From SXTU01 sp964496695 (GTDB taxonomy: Bacteria; Verrucomicrobiota; Verrucomicrobiia; Limisphaerales; SXTU01): a DNA stretch of 64,000 nt. Below the pieces are notes generated by a model that was given only the letters and a program-made list of their open reading frames with translations, was not told where the DNA came from and did not search any database. A program made the position numbers and the translations under genes. Below are positions 8,053 through 15,951 of the stretch, one piece after another (the stretch's first letter is position 1; every line of letters starts with the position of its first letter). Where the stretch lies: assembly GCA_964496695.1 (NCBI GenBank), contig CAZCBE010000013.1, forward strand, positions 1 through 64,000, in the 5' to 3' direction.

Positions 8053-8994
8053 TCAAGTTTCGATTTGGGGACGGTAGAGTGAGGGATCATCAAAGCCCGC
8101 CATCCAGGCAGCGGCCTGGTGACAGGTTTTCATCTTGGGAGGGACGCGGAGGAAATACTGCCGGCCAGTGGAAGGACAGCGACACGCAAGCCCAACCAGC
8201 GGCTCATCCTCCTGCAGTTCGATGGAGAGCAACTGCCGGACGCCGCCCGCGTCCTTGTCCTCGTCGAGCTTCCGGGCCTTCGCCTCCTGGGCGAAGCGCA
8301 GATAGCCCATGCGCTCGATCATCACCCGGCGGCGCTCGGCATTCTTCTCGGCCAGCGCTTCACGGGCGGTCAACTGCTCCGGGTGGAAAGCGATGCGTTC
8401 ATCCACGCGGACTCCACGCCAGCGCAAGGGGGCGCCCGAAAGGCTGGGCGGCAAACCGGCAATCCCCGTTCCGCCCACGTCCACCCACCCGGTGACCACC
8501 AGGCCGTTGGGAATCTCCCGGAGCTGCACGCAGCCCCCGAGATCGAGTTGAGACAGCCGGCCAATCCAGGCGGGCAGGCTCGCGATCCCGGCGCAGTTGC
8601 GCAGGATCAGGGAGCCGCCGTGGATCGTGCCTTTCTCCGGCCACGTTTCAAAGCGCGTGCAGGCAGTCAGGTCCAGAAACCAGGTGCTGAAATTTTCCGG
8701 CAGGGCACGGAGCGACGGACAGTTGCGCAGGCTGATGGAGCCGGCGCTGAGGCCGTCCGGGAGCGTCGCCAGCCACTGGCAGTTGTCCAGCACCAGGCGT
8801 CCGTCAATGTGCAGGTCATGCGGCAGGCTCGTGAGCTGGGAGCCGCTCGCGTCCAATTCGTAGCAATGCAATCCAGCCGGCAGGGAACTGCGCTCCAGCT
8901 TCGTCAGGTCCAGCCGTCCTTCCACGCGAACGGGTCCGCTGACCCGGCCTGCCCGGATCGCCGCCGCCGCCTCCTTGGAAGACAAGACTGTCAC
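8053..8994 (-). CDS. DUF6745-like leucine-rich-repeat protein
   Basis: 313 residues, GTG start with a GGGGG run just upstream as a possible ribosome-binding site. Residues of about 20-190 are irregular LRR/leucine-pattern repeats with a short period of about 20 residues (LPAGLHCYELD, LVLDNCQWLATLPDGL, ISLRNCPSLRALPENF). The C-terminal 110 residues (AEKNAERRRVMIERMG, then LACRCPSTGRQYFLRVPP and TCHQAAAWMAGF) resemble the DUF6745 domain of actinobacterial and planctomycete proteins. No catalytic motif is seen. It belongs to the same operon and is a second LRR protein next to the STM4015-like one, so a shared role in partner or substrate recognition is likely. Confidence 0.8.
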   Translation of the reverse strand: MTVLSSKEAAAAIRAGRVSGPVRVEGRLDLTKLERSSLPAGLHCYELDASGSQLTSLPHDLHIDGRLVLDNCQWLATLPDGLSAGSISLRNCPSLRALPENFSTWFLDLTACTRFETWPEKGTIHGGSLILRNCAGIASLPAWIGRLSQLDLGGCVQLREIPNGLVVTGWVDVGGTGIAGLPPSLSGAPLRWRGVRVDERIAFHPEQLTAREALAEKNAERRRVMIERMGYLRFAQEAKARKLDEDKDAGGVRQLLSIELQEDEPLVGLACRCPSTGRQYFLRVPPKMKTCHQAAAWMAGFDDPSLYRPQIET

Positions 8995-9009
8995 CCCCCA
9001 GCCCTTGGT

Positions 9010-9315
9010 TTAGTCACGCACGATGCGGATTTCCTGAGGCGAATACTCACGCTGCCGCCACACGCGGTAATAGCCGCTGCTCAGGGTGATGGTCGCGTGC
9101 TCCTCGTGGACCACCGAAACAGCCGGTCCGCGAACGTGCAGATATAATGAAGTGGGCGTCTGGTATAAGTCCGCCTCGCCGTGCTCCTTGATCCGGTGGC
9201 AATGGCCGGTCACTTCGCCGTGGGCCAGCACCGAGTGGGGCAGCTTCTCACGCTTCGCAGGCAGGCCGTCCACCTGCTCAATCATCACATCTCCATGGCG
9301 ATATTGGATGGGCAT
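9010..9315 (-). CDS. Conserved 101-residue protein, first gene of the STM40xx-like operon
   Basis: Small soluble protein beginning MPIQYRHGDVMI and carrying GHCHRI, a conserved-looking His-Cys-His patch, and a C-terminal RVWRQREYSP. I recall similar small proteins beside DUF6745 genes in other bacteria, but no function is known. It lies 15 bp upstream of the DUF6745-like gene on the same strand. It could be a metal-binding accessory protein or even the substrate of the radical SAM enzymes; neither is shown by the sequence. No strong Shine-Dalgarno is visible upstream. Confidence 0.75.
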   Translation of the reverse strand: MPIQYRHGDVMIEQVDGLPAKREKLPHSVLAHGEVTGHCHRIKEHGEADLYQTPTSLYLHVRGPAVSVVHEEHATITLSSGYYRVWRQREYSPQEIRIVRD

Positions 9316-9383
9316 GTCGCTTCGTAGTCATTCCCATGGGCGGAGGCAACCTCAAAGTGGCGGGCGCGGCCACTGGCCCCCGG

Positions 9384-10793
9384 TTACCGCTCCACCGGCT
9401 TCACGCAGACCAGATCACCCCGGGAGTTGCGGCAGTAGATGCGGCCGTGGGCGAGCACCGGAACCGTCCAGCATTTGCCACCGAGGACGGAGGCGCGCGT
9501 GGCCGGTTTGAAGCCCGTCGGGGTGGCGGGAGCGGACACCAGTTCGCCACGCTCGGTGAGGATCAGCAGGGTGTTGCCCGCCGTGGCCATCACGGAGCCG
9601 CAGCCCAGCGTCAGGCTGGGCGGGACGCGCCACTTTTCCTGCCCGGTGGCCAGTTCCAGGCAGACGAATTCCGTCGGCCGCCCGCGGTGGGCGGTGCCAT
9701 CAAAGCCGTAGAGATGGCCGTCCAGCAGCACGCTGCTGTTCATGTGGTTGGCCATCCGCTTGTTCTCGTAAAGCTTGTTCAGCCGGTCGCCCGCCAGCTC
9801 GAACAGCGCGCAGCCGCGGTCATAGCCCGTGGAGATGAAAATCCGGTTGCCCTGCACGATGGGCGTCGTGGCCGTGGTGTCAAAGGCAGTGGTCCACTCG
9901 GTGGTCGCAACCGTCTTGCCGTTGGCTGCGTTGAGCACTGCCAGCCCCTCGGTCTTCATCACCGCCAGAAGTTTGCGGCCGTCCAACTGAAATGCCTTGG
10001 GCGTGCCGTAGGCCGGGGTGAAACGCTCGCCTTTCCACAGCACTTTGCCCGTCGCCGCCTCCAGCGCGAAGGTCGGGCCGGCCTCGATGATCAGCGTCTG
10101 GTCGTCGAGGAAATAGGGCGAGCAGGCGAAGCCCCATTCCGGCAGTCCGTCCAGCCCCGCCTCGGCCACCATGTCCCGCTGCCAGAGCAGTTTCCCGGTC
10201 TTCGCGTCGTAGCTGTGCAGGCGGCCGTGCTTGCTGTAGGTGAACACCCGGCCCTGCCGCACGGTCGGCGTGGCCCCCGGGCCGCCTTCGTAGAAGCGGT
10301 CAATCAAGGGCGCGGGATAGGCGTGCTTCCAGAGTTCCGCACCGGTCTCGGCGTTGAGGCACCACACGGTCTCCGTCCCGTCGGCCTTGGGTCCTTGATG
10401 GCCCATGGTGTAGAGGCGACCGTCCGCCACCGACACGGATGAAAAGCCTGTGCCCACGCTCTTCTTCCAGACGACGTTGTCGAACTGCGGCTTGTCCGGA
10501 AGCCGTTCCGTGGTGATGCCGTTCTCGTCCGGTCCGCGCCACTGCGGCCAGTCGCCGCCGTGCAGGGCGGGAGCTGCGAGGAAGGCGCAGACCCAGACCA
10601 TTGCGACGAGCAGAAAGGCGTGGGGAGCGCGGCCTTCAGGCCGCAGAGGGCCACGCACGCCACAGGACGCTCGATCCACCCTGAACTGCCGCACGTCTCT
10701 GCGGCCGGAAGGCCGCGCTCCGGGGCGTAGGCGCTCCCTCGCTTCCACGCTTGGACCGCTTGTCTGGTAAGAACTCATGGCAAAGCCTTTCAC
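9384..10793 (-). CDS. Secreted PQQ-like (BamB-type) beta-propeller protein
   Basis: 469 residues from a GTG that overlaps the methyltransferase stop by 4 bp; an ATG at 10778 and another at 10601 are alternatives. The mature part starts GGDWPQWRGPDENG, the usual opening of this verrucomicrobial/planctomycete family. It continues with repeated W-docking strands (VVWKKSVG, LLWQRDMV, VLWKGERF, EKWRVPPS) forming an eight-bladed propeller. Residues 20-58 are encoded by a double-hairpin repeat inserted between the start and the signal-peptide core (LLVAMVWVCAFLAAPALHG). If translation begins at 10601 the signal peptide lacks its basic end. The likely role is periplasmic; the cofactor is unproven. 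A paralogue lies at 50741-52048. Confidence 0.85.
   Translation of the reverse strand: MKGFAMSSYQTSGPSVEARERLRPGARPSGRRDVRQFRVDRASCGVRGPLRPEGRAPHAFLLVAMVWVCAFLAAPALHGGDWPQWRGPDENGITTERLPDKPQFDNVVWKKSVGTGFSSVSVADGRLYTMGHQGPKADGTETVWCLNAETGAELWKHAYPAPLIDRFYEGGPGATPTVRQGRVFTYSKHGRLHSYDAKTGKLLWQRDMVAEAGLDGLPEWGFACSPYFLDDQTLIIEAGPTFALEAATGKVLWKGERFTPAYGTPKAFQLDGRKLLAVMKTEGLAVLNAANGKTVATTEWTTAFDTTATTPIVQGNRIFISTGYDRGCALFELAGDRLNKLYENKRMANHMNSSVLLDGHLYGFDGTAHRGRPTEFVCLELATGQEKWRVPPSLTLGCGSVMATAGNTLLILTERGELVSAPATPTGFKPATRASVLGGKCWTVPVLAHGRIYCRNSRGDLVCVKPVER
10624..10721. repeat. Double-hairpin repeat of the GGAGCGC type
   Basis: Arms of 25 bp at 10624-10648 and 10697-10721. Each arm contains its own stem (GCGGCCTTCAGGCCGC and GCGGCCGGAAGGCCGC). 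It lies inside the 5' end of the PQQ-propeller frame. The same architecture, with different stem sequences, occurs at 17528-17633, 30916-31072 and 52103-52280. Confidence 0.85.
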
Positions 10794-11821
10794 CCCGGTT
10801 TCACCGCTGTGACGATGCTCCGGTCAGCGGTCGTCGGCCGGTATTGCATCCCCACGAAACCCACCTCGCCAAACAACACCTCCAGCTCCCCCAGCGAGTA
10901 GCACTTGCCCTCGGTAGAGTGCATGAGGATCACGGAGTATTCCGCCACGGGCAGCGGGCCGGACTTGTCCGCCAGCAGATGCATGTCGTGGATGACGAGC
11001 AGCCCGCCCGGGGGCAACGCGGCAAAGGACTTCTCGAGCAGCCGCTTCACCACGGGCGTGTCCCAGTCGTGCAGCACGTTGGAAAACAGGTGCATGTCAA
11101 AGTCCGGCGGCAACGGGTCGCGGAACATGTCGCCGGGCAGCACGGACACCTTCCCCGTGTAGCCGCGTTCCAGGACGTGCTTTGCCGCGACGAGATCCAC
11201 CGGCGGCTTCTCGAAGACCGTGGCCTGCACGTCCGGATGCCCCGCCGCGATGGCACAGGCGTAGATGCCGGAGCCGCCCGCGATGTCCAGCAATCGCGTG
11301 CGGCCGCCGGGGTTCAGCGCCTGGGCCACGGCACGGCCGAGGTAGATGCCCCGGCAGTCCATCGCGGCCGTGAAGCGCCGGGCGAAGTCCTCGTCTTCCA
11401 TCGCCTTGCTCCACTCTTTTTCGGACTTGGAGCTGCCCCAGTTCGCGGGCTTGTCGGTGCGCAGGACCTTGAGCATGTCCAGCGCCACGGGCCGGTCCTT
11501 CAGCGAGCCGAAGTAAGGGCCGAGGAACCACGGCGACCCCAGCACCAGATGCTCGCGTGCGACCCCGGTGACGTGGAAGACGCCGCCCTGCGACCGCACA
11601 AATCCGTTCGCCGTGAAGAGCGTCAGCATCACGTCCACGGGCCGTTCGGTGAGCTGCAGCTCGGTGCAAATCGTGGCCTTGTCCGCCGGATGCGCTGCGA
11701 GCCAGGTGAAGAAATCCAGATGGACGACGGCGGCGATGAGCAGGTCCACGGCGTAGATCCCATCCCGGTAGCGATAGATGTTGAGCGGGTCGGAGTGCGG
11801 ATCACGGGTCAGGTCGAGCAT
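10790..11821 (-). CDS. SAM-dependent O-methyltransferase (acetylserotonin O-methyltransferase-like)
   Basis: 343 residues. The N-terminal 110 residues resemble the winged-helix dimerisation domain of this family (LTERPVDVMLTLFTANGFV). The catalytic part has the SAM-binding loop LLDIAGGSGIYA, an acidic motif II near VFEKPPV, and LFSNVLHDWD, where His acts as general base in plant and bacterial O-methyltransferases. The C-terminal PPGGLLVIHDM is the usual post-I motif. The start at 11821 is an ATG; a TTG further up is less likely. The 3' end overlaps the propeller gene by 4 bp, so the two are probably co-expressed. The substrate is unknown. Confidence 0.87.
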   Translation of the reverse strand: MLDLTRDPHSDPLNIYRYRDGIYAVDLLIAAVVHLDFFTWLAAHPADKATICTELQLTERPVDVMLTLFTANGFVRSQGGVFHVTGVAREHLVLGSPWFLGPYFGSLKDRPVALDMLKVLRTDKPANWGSSKSEKEWSKAMEDEDFARRFTAAMDCRGIYLGRAVAQALNPGGRTRLLDIAGGSGIYACAIAAGHPDVQATVFEKPPVDLVAAKHVLERGYTGKVSVLPGDMFRDPLPPDFDMHLFSNVLHDWDTPVVKRLLEKSFAALPPGGLLVIHDMHLLADKSGPLPVAEYSVILMHSTEGKCYSLGELEVLFGEVGFVGMQYRPTTADRSIVTAVKPG

Positions 11822-11848
11822 GGGAGGATGCTGCGGCAGGCGCGGCAA

Positions 11849-12421
11849 AGCTCAAGGCGCAAAGTTGCGTGAGCGGGACACTCCTGTCCCGCAGTTGGCT
11901 GGAACGCTGCGGAGCCGCGACCAATGCGGCCGGATGACCCGCGGTAACGCAAAGGACGCAGAGACCGCAGAGAGACGCGGAGACGGATAGTTCCTTTTGG
12001 TCTCTGCGCAATCTCTGCATCCTGTGCAGTGCTATCCCCCAACTTCCTCACTGTCTGAGCAGATTTTCCCGGCTGATTTTTGACCACAGAGACGCGATGA
12101 ACACAGAGAAAACAGGGACGAGAGAACTCAGAAGGTTTCTGGTTGGTGCGGCGGGGGACACAGAACGGCCACCTTGGCAAATCTCTGTGTTCATCGTGTC
12201 TCTGTGGTCAACTTTGGTTGCGGCTCCGCCGCGCTGTGCTGCTGCTTTGATCGGAACAGTTCCTTGCCAATTGCGTCGCTCCGGCTTGGGTGTCCGCTGA
12301 CAAGCGTGACGAAGGAAGCAGGCAAGCAAATCAATCCACGGCGGACAGGAGTATCCGCCGCACACGCCGTCCACACGCCTTCGGCATTGGCAAACGCACG
12401 GCCCCTGCCTAGCTTTCCGCC
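11849..12421. other. Intergenic region with CACAGAGA-type inverted repeats
   Basis: 573 bp between divergent genes; no reading frame is convincing. It holds a 29-bp inverted repeat with one mismatch (12081-12109 and 12182-12210) built from ACCACAGAGACNCGATGAAC. A weaker related repeat at about 11950-12020 is built from GCAGAGACCGCAGAGA. Promoters for the alkaline phosphatase and the methyltransferase must lie here but I cannot place them with confidence. Confidence 0.7.
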
Positions 12422-14017
12422 ATGTCTCTGAATCGCCGCCGTTTCTTCACCCGCTCGGGCCTGCTCGCCGCCACGTCCCTGGCCGCGCCCGCCGTGGTCC
12501 GGGCTGCCGAACCCGGCAACGCCAAGCCCGGGCAGAAGCCCCGCCACATCATCCACATGGTCGCCGATGGCATGGCGATGGCCACGCTCTCGATGGCCGA
12601 TCATCTCTCGCGTGCGGTGCGTGGCCGGGGCCTCACCTGGATGAACCTCTACAACCAGCCCGGCACCGTCGGCTCGCTCATGGACGTGCGTTCGCTGAAC
12701 TCTGTCGTGACCGACTCCTCCGCCTCGGCCTGCGCGTGGGGCAGCGGTTCGCGCATCGTGAACGGCACGGTGAACATCCTGCCCGATGGCCAGATCCTGA
12801 CGCCGCTCTACACGCTCTTCGGCCAGCAGAGCTGGAAGCGCGCGCTGGTCACCACCACCGAGATCACGCACGCCACTCCCTCGGGCTTCGCCGCCAGCGG
12901 CCTCAAGCGCGAGGCGGCGGACAGCATCGCCGTGCAATACCTGGAGCGCGGCGTGGAAGTCCTGCTCGGCGGCGGCCAGAAATATTTCGACCCCGCCAAG
13001 CGCAAGGACAAGCGCGACCTGCTGCCCGACTACCAGACCGCCGGCTATCAGGTCTTCAAGACGGCCAAGGACTTTGCCGGGGCCAAGAACGACAGCAAGT
13101 GGCTCGGCATTTTTGCCAACAGCCACCTGCCCTTCACGGTGGACTGGAACCACGACGCGAAGCACCGGGAAACCGTCCCGCACCTCGCCGAGCTGACGCG
13201 CAAGGCGCTCGCCAAGCTGGAGAACGAAAACCACTTCATCATGCAGGTGGAGGGCGGGCGCGTGGACCACGGCGCGCACATGTGCGACGCGGTGGCGGCG
13301 CTCTACGACCAGGTGGCCTTCGACGAGGCGATTGACGTGTGCCTGGACTTCCAGAAGCGCCACCCCGACACGCTCATCGTCATCACCACCGACCACCCCA
13401 CGGGCAATCCCGGCCTCAGCGGCATCGGCAGCAACTACGGCTTCAGTTCCGCGCTCTTCACCAACGTGCAGCGCGTGAAGAAGTCCTTCAGCGAAATCCT
13501 CAAGCAGTGGAACGTGCCTGGTCCCGACACCGCGCCGCTGGCCAAGGGCGCCGTCGCCCCGGCGATCCAGCAGGACCCGAAAACCATCGCCGACACGCTC
13601 CGCGAGGCAACCGATTATCAGTTGTCGCTGGAAAAGGCCGCCGTGCTCGCGCCGTTTCTGGCGCGGAAGGGCAAGGCGCAGTTCACCGTGATGAACAGCG
13701 CCGTCGCACAGCTTGGCCAGCTCATGGCGAATCATCTCGGCATCGGCTGGACGGGCACGGCGCACTGCTCGGACTTCGTGCCGCTGGTGGCCACCGGCCC
13801 GGGATCGGAGCGCTTCCGGGGCTTCATCCTGAACACGGACGTGTTCCGCCACTACACGCAGCTCGCCGGCATTGATTTCCAAAATCCGTCCCTGCCCATC
13901 AAGGAAGACCTCAAGGTGGGACCGGACCTGGACAAGGAACTGCTGAAGGAAAAGGAGAAGGAAGCCAAGGAGAAGTCCGCCGGGCTGTGGTCCGAACAGC
14001 ACTGGGTGGCGGCCTGA
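12422..14017 (+). CDS. Tat-exported alkaline phosphatase (PhoA family)
   Basis: 531 residues. The twin-arginine signal is RRRFFTRSG followed by a hydrophobic Ala/Leu run ending VVRAAEP. The metal site begins with the Asp of HMVADGMA (D49), the catalytic serine is in VVTDSSASACAWGSG (about S99), and EGGRVDHGAHMCD and TTDHPTG give further metal ligands. GTAHCSDFVPL replaces the usual HTAEDV-type loop. The family hydrolyses phosphomonoesters in the periplasm and commonly supports phosphorus scavenging. The C-terminal tail is very Lys/Glu-rich. The downstream TPR gene starts 22 bp after the stop, suggesting a shared transcript. Confidence 0.92.
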   Translation: MSLNRRRFFTRSGLLAATSLAAPAVVRAAEPGNAKPGQKPRHIIHMVADGMAMATLSMADHLSRAVRGRGLTWMNLYNQPGTVGSLMDVRSLNSVVTDSSASACAWGSGSRIVNGTVNILPDGQILTPLYTLFGQQSWKRALVTTTEITHATPSGFAASGLKREAADSIAVQYLERGVEVLLGGGQKYFDPAKRKDKRDLLPDYQTAGYQVFKTAKDFAGAKNDSKWLGIFANSHLPFTVDWNHDAKHRETVPHLAELTRKALAKLENENHFIMQVEGGRVDHGAHMCDAVAALYDQVAFDEAIDVCLDFQKRHPDTLIVITTDHPTGNPGLSGIGSNYGFSSALFTNVQRVKKSFSEILKQWNVPGPDTAPLAKGAVAPAIQQDPKTIADTLREATDYQLSLEKAAVLAPFLARKGKAQFTVMNSAVAQLGQLMANHLGIGWTGTAHCSDFVPLVATGPGSERFRGFILNTDVFRHYTQLAGIDFQNPSLPIKEDLKVGPDLDKELLKEKEKEAKEKSAGLWSEQHWVAA

Positions 14018-14039
14018 CCGGTCAGGGAGCAAGCCAACC

Positions 14040-14798
14040 ATGCTGGCCTTTCTGGAATTCATCGCCTGGTTCGGGCCGCTGGGCTGGCTCTACGGGCTGT
14101 TTTCGATCTGGATGCTGGTGGACGCCGCCCGGCGCGGCGAGTGGGTGTGGTTCGCCTTCATGATCGTGTTCCCGATCATCAACCCGATCCTCTACTTCTT
14201 CCTGGTCTATCGCTCTGCGGCGTCGCTCGGCTCCACCGGCTTTGAACTGCCCGGCCAGCACAGGCGCCAGCGCATCGCGGAACTGGAGAAGCAGATCCAC
14301 CTGCTGGACAAGGCGCATCACCATCTCGAACTGGCCGACATCCACTTCCAGCGCGGCAAGTTCAAGCTGGCGGAGGAATCCTATCTCCGCTCCCTCGAGC
14401 GCGAGCCGCAGGACCTTGACACCCGCGCACACTACGGCCAGTGCCTGCTGCGGCTGGGCCGCGCCGCCGAGGCGAAAATCTATCTGGAGGCCGTCTGTGC
14501 GGAAAACCCCAAGCACGACTACGGCTACTCGCTCATGGCCCTGGCCGAGACACGGGCCGCGCTGGGCGATGTGGATGGCGCCATCGCCATCTGGGAGCAG
14601 GTCGTCAGCCAGCACTCTTACGCCCGCGCCCGGACGCAACTGGCGGAACTGCTCATCGTAAAAGGGCAGACCGAGCGCGCCCGCAAACTGGCGGAGGAAG
14701 TCCTTTCGGAAGACAAACATGCGCCCGAGTATCAGCGGCGGCAGGAGCGGCCATGGGTCGGACGCGCCAAGAAAGTGCTGAAACTGACAAGCCGCTGA
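14040..14798 (+). CDS. Membrane-anchored TPR protein
   Basis: 252 residues. Two hydrophobic segments (about residues 3-28 and 36-56) with a short basic loop (DAARRGEW) form a helical hairpin like the phospholipase-D-nuclease N-terminal region. They are followed by a basic linker and about four tetratricopeptide repeats (LELADIHFQRGKFKLAEESY, ARAHYGQCLLRLGRAAEAK, and others), ending at a cluster of basic residues. Probably an inner-membrane scaffold for protein interactions. It lies between alkaline phosphatase and a secreted protein on the same strand. No specific function can be assigned. Confidence 0.82.
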   Translation: MLAFLEFIAWFGPLGWLYGLFSIWMLVDAARRGEWVWFAFMIVFPIINPILYFFLVYRSAASLGSTGFELPGQHRRQRIAELEKQIHLLDKAHHHLELADIHFQRGKFKLAEESYLRSLEREPQDLDTRAHYGQCLLRLGRAAEAKIYLEAVCAENPKHDYGYSLMALAETRAALGDVDGAIAIWEQVVSQHSYARARTQLAELLIVKGQTERARKLAEEVLSEDKHAPEYQRRQERPWVGRAKKVLKLTSR

Positions 14799-14908
14799 CC
14801 GGCAGCGGCGGAGCGCCGAGCACCCGCCAGCGCAACTGCGCCCGCTCGCATTCTCAGGCAAGAAACCGATTGCCACCTCCCGGTTCCTGAGTGACTTTTC
14901 TTCGCATC

Positions 14909-15676
14909 ATGAAACACATCCTTGCCAGCCTCTGCATCGCCGTCCTGCTCGCGGTGCCCGACGCCCGCGGCCAGAAAGCGGGCGGCGTTTCCGCGATTGG
15001 CACCCAGGCCCCGTTCCTTGCCGCCGCCATGTCGGAATTTTTCAGTGACACCCGGGCGTTCACCGCCGGTGTCGAACTCGCGCTGCCCGCCAAGGATGGG
15101 GCCGAACCGATGAAGCTCCCCTTCGGCGTCGCCATGGCGGATGGTAAAATGCGCTGGGAACTCAACTTCGCCAATGTGAAGAGCGCGGAAATGACCCCCG
15201 AAGCCCTCAACGGCATGAAGGGCATGGGCCTGGACCAGATGTGCTTCATCTATCTGCCCGGCAAACCGCTCACCCTCACGCTCCCCGGCATGAAAGCCTA
15301 TGTCGAGATGCCCGTGCCCAAGGTCGAAGGCGTCCAGCAGCAGGCGCAGGAAAAAATCGGGCGGCTGGAAAAGAAGGAAATTGGCCGCGAGACCATCGCC
15401 GGCCAGCCCACGGTGAAATACGCCGTGAAAGTGCCCGGCGACGACGGCACGGCGACCGTCTGGCAGGCCACGAACCTGCAGAATCTCCCCATCAAGATCC
15501 ACATCACCAAGGATCAGCAGACCTACCAGCTCCAGTTGAGCAACATCCGCCTCGGCCAGCCGGATGCCGCCTACTTCCAGATGCCGCCCGGCTACACGAA
15601 GCAGGCCGACCTCAACGCGGCCATCCAGACGGCCGCGATGCGCTCGTTGGGAGGAATCAGCGGCGGGCTGAAGTAG
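14909..15676 (+). CDS. Secreted protein of unknown function
   Basis: 255 residues with a clear Sec signal peptide (MKHILASLCIAVLLAVPDARG, cleavage near residue 21). The rest is beta-rich and has the look of outer-membrane lipoprotein-sorting/LolA-like or DUF4412-type proteins: KMRWELNFANV, CFIYLPGKPLTLTLPGMKAYVEMP and GQPTVKYAVKVP followed by a residue-pattern AYFQMPPGYTKQ. The start at 14909 was chosen over a GTG at 14891 because it begins directly at the signal peptide. It stands alone between the TPR gene and the nuclease gene. Function not assignable. Confidence 0.75.
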   Translation: MKHILASLCIAVLLAVPDARGQKAGGVSAIGTQAPFLAAAMSEFFSDTRAFTAGVELALPAKDGAEPMKLPFGVAMADGKMRWELNFANVKSAEMTPEALNGMKGMGLDQMCFIYLPGKPLTLTLPGMKAYVEMPVPKVEGVQQQAQEKIGRLEKKEIGRETIAGQPTVKYAVKVPGDDGTATVWQATNLQNLPIKIHITKDQQTYQLQLSNIRLGQPDAAYFQMPPGYTKQADLNAAIQTAAMRSLGGISGGLK

Positions 15677-15692
15677 GGTGACGCGGAAAAGC

Positions 15693-15766
15693 GTTGAAAA
15701 GTCGAAGGGTTGAAGAGTCGGGGGTCAAAACCCTGCAACCCTTCAAAAGCAGGTTCCAAAAAGAGG
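15693..15766. repeat. GTTGAAGGG-type repeat
   Basis: A run of GTTGAA and AAGGGTTGAAGAG units followed by a partly complementary CCTGCAACCCTTCAAAAG. The same unit type is inserted in the UbiD gene at 26526-26610. The remaining 185 bp before the nuclease start hold nothing recognisable. Confidence 0.6.
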
Positions 15767-15951
15767 AGGAGCGGACAGCGATTGCTCGCCATCCGCTCCC
15801 AACCCCAACAACCAAACCAACTTCAACAGTTCAGACGCAGCTTCAGAAGTCCGCTTCAAAAATTTCCGATTTCGCAGCGTTTTTTCTCCCCGCCCGGGCC
15901 GTTCCAGAGATTCAGGTGTCCAAACGGGGCGAAAACTGTTCTGTTCCCCCC

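Noticed and set aside
12191..14062. Open frame opposite the alkaline phosphatase
   Set aside because: The phosphatase has all catalytic residues in the plus frame; the opposite frame has no motif.
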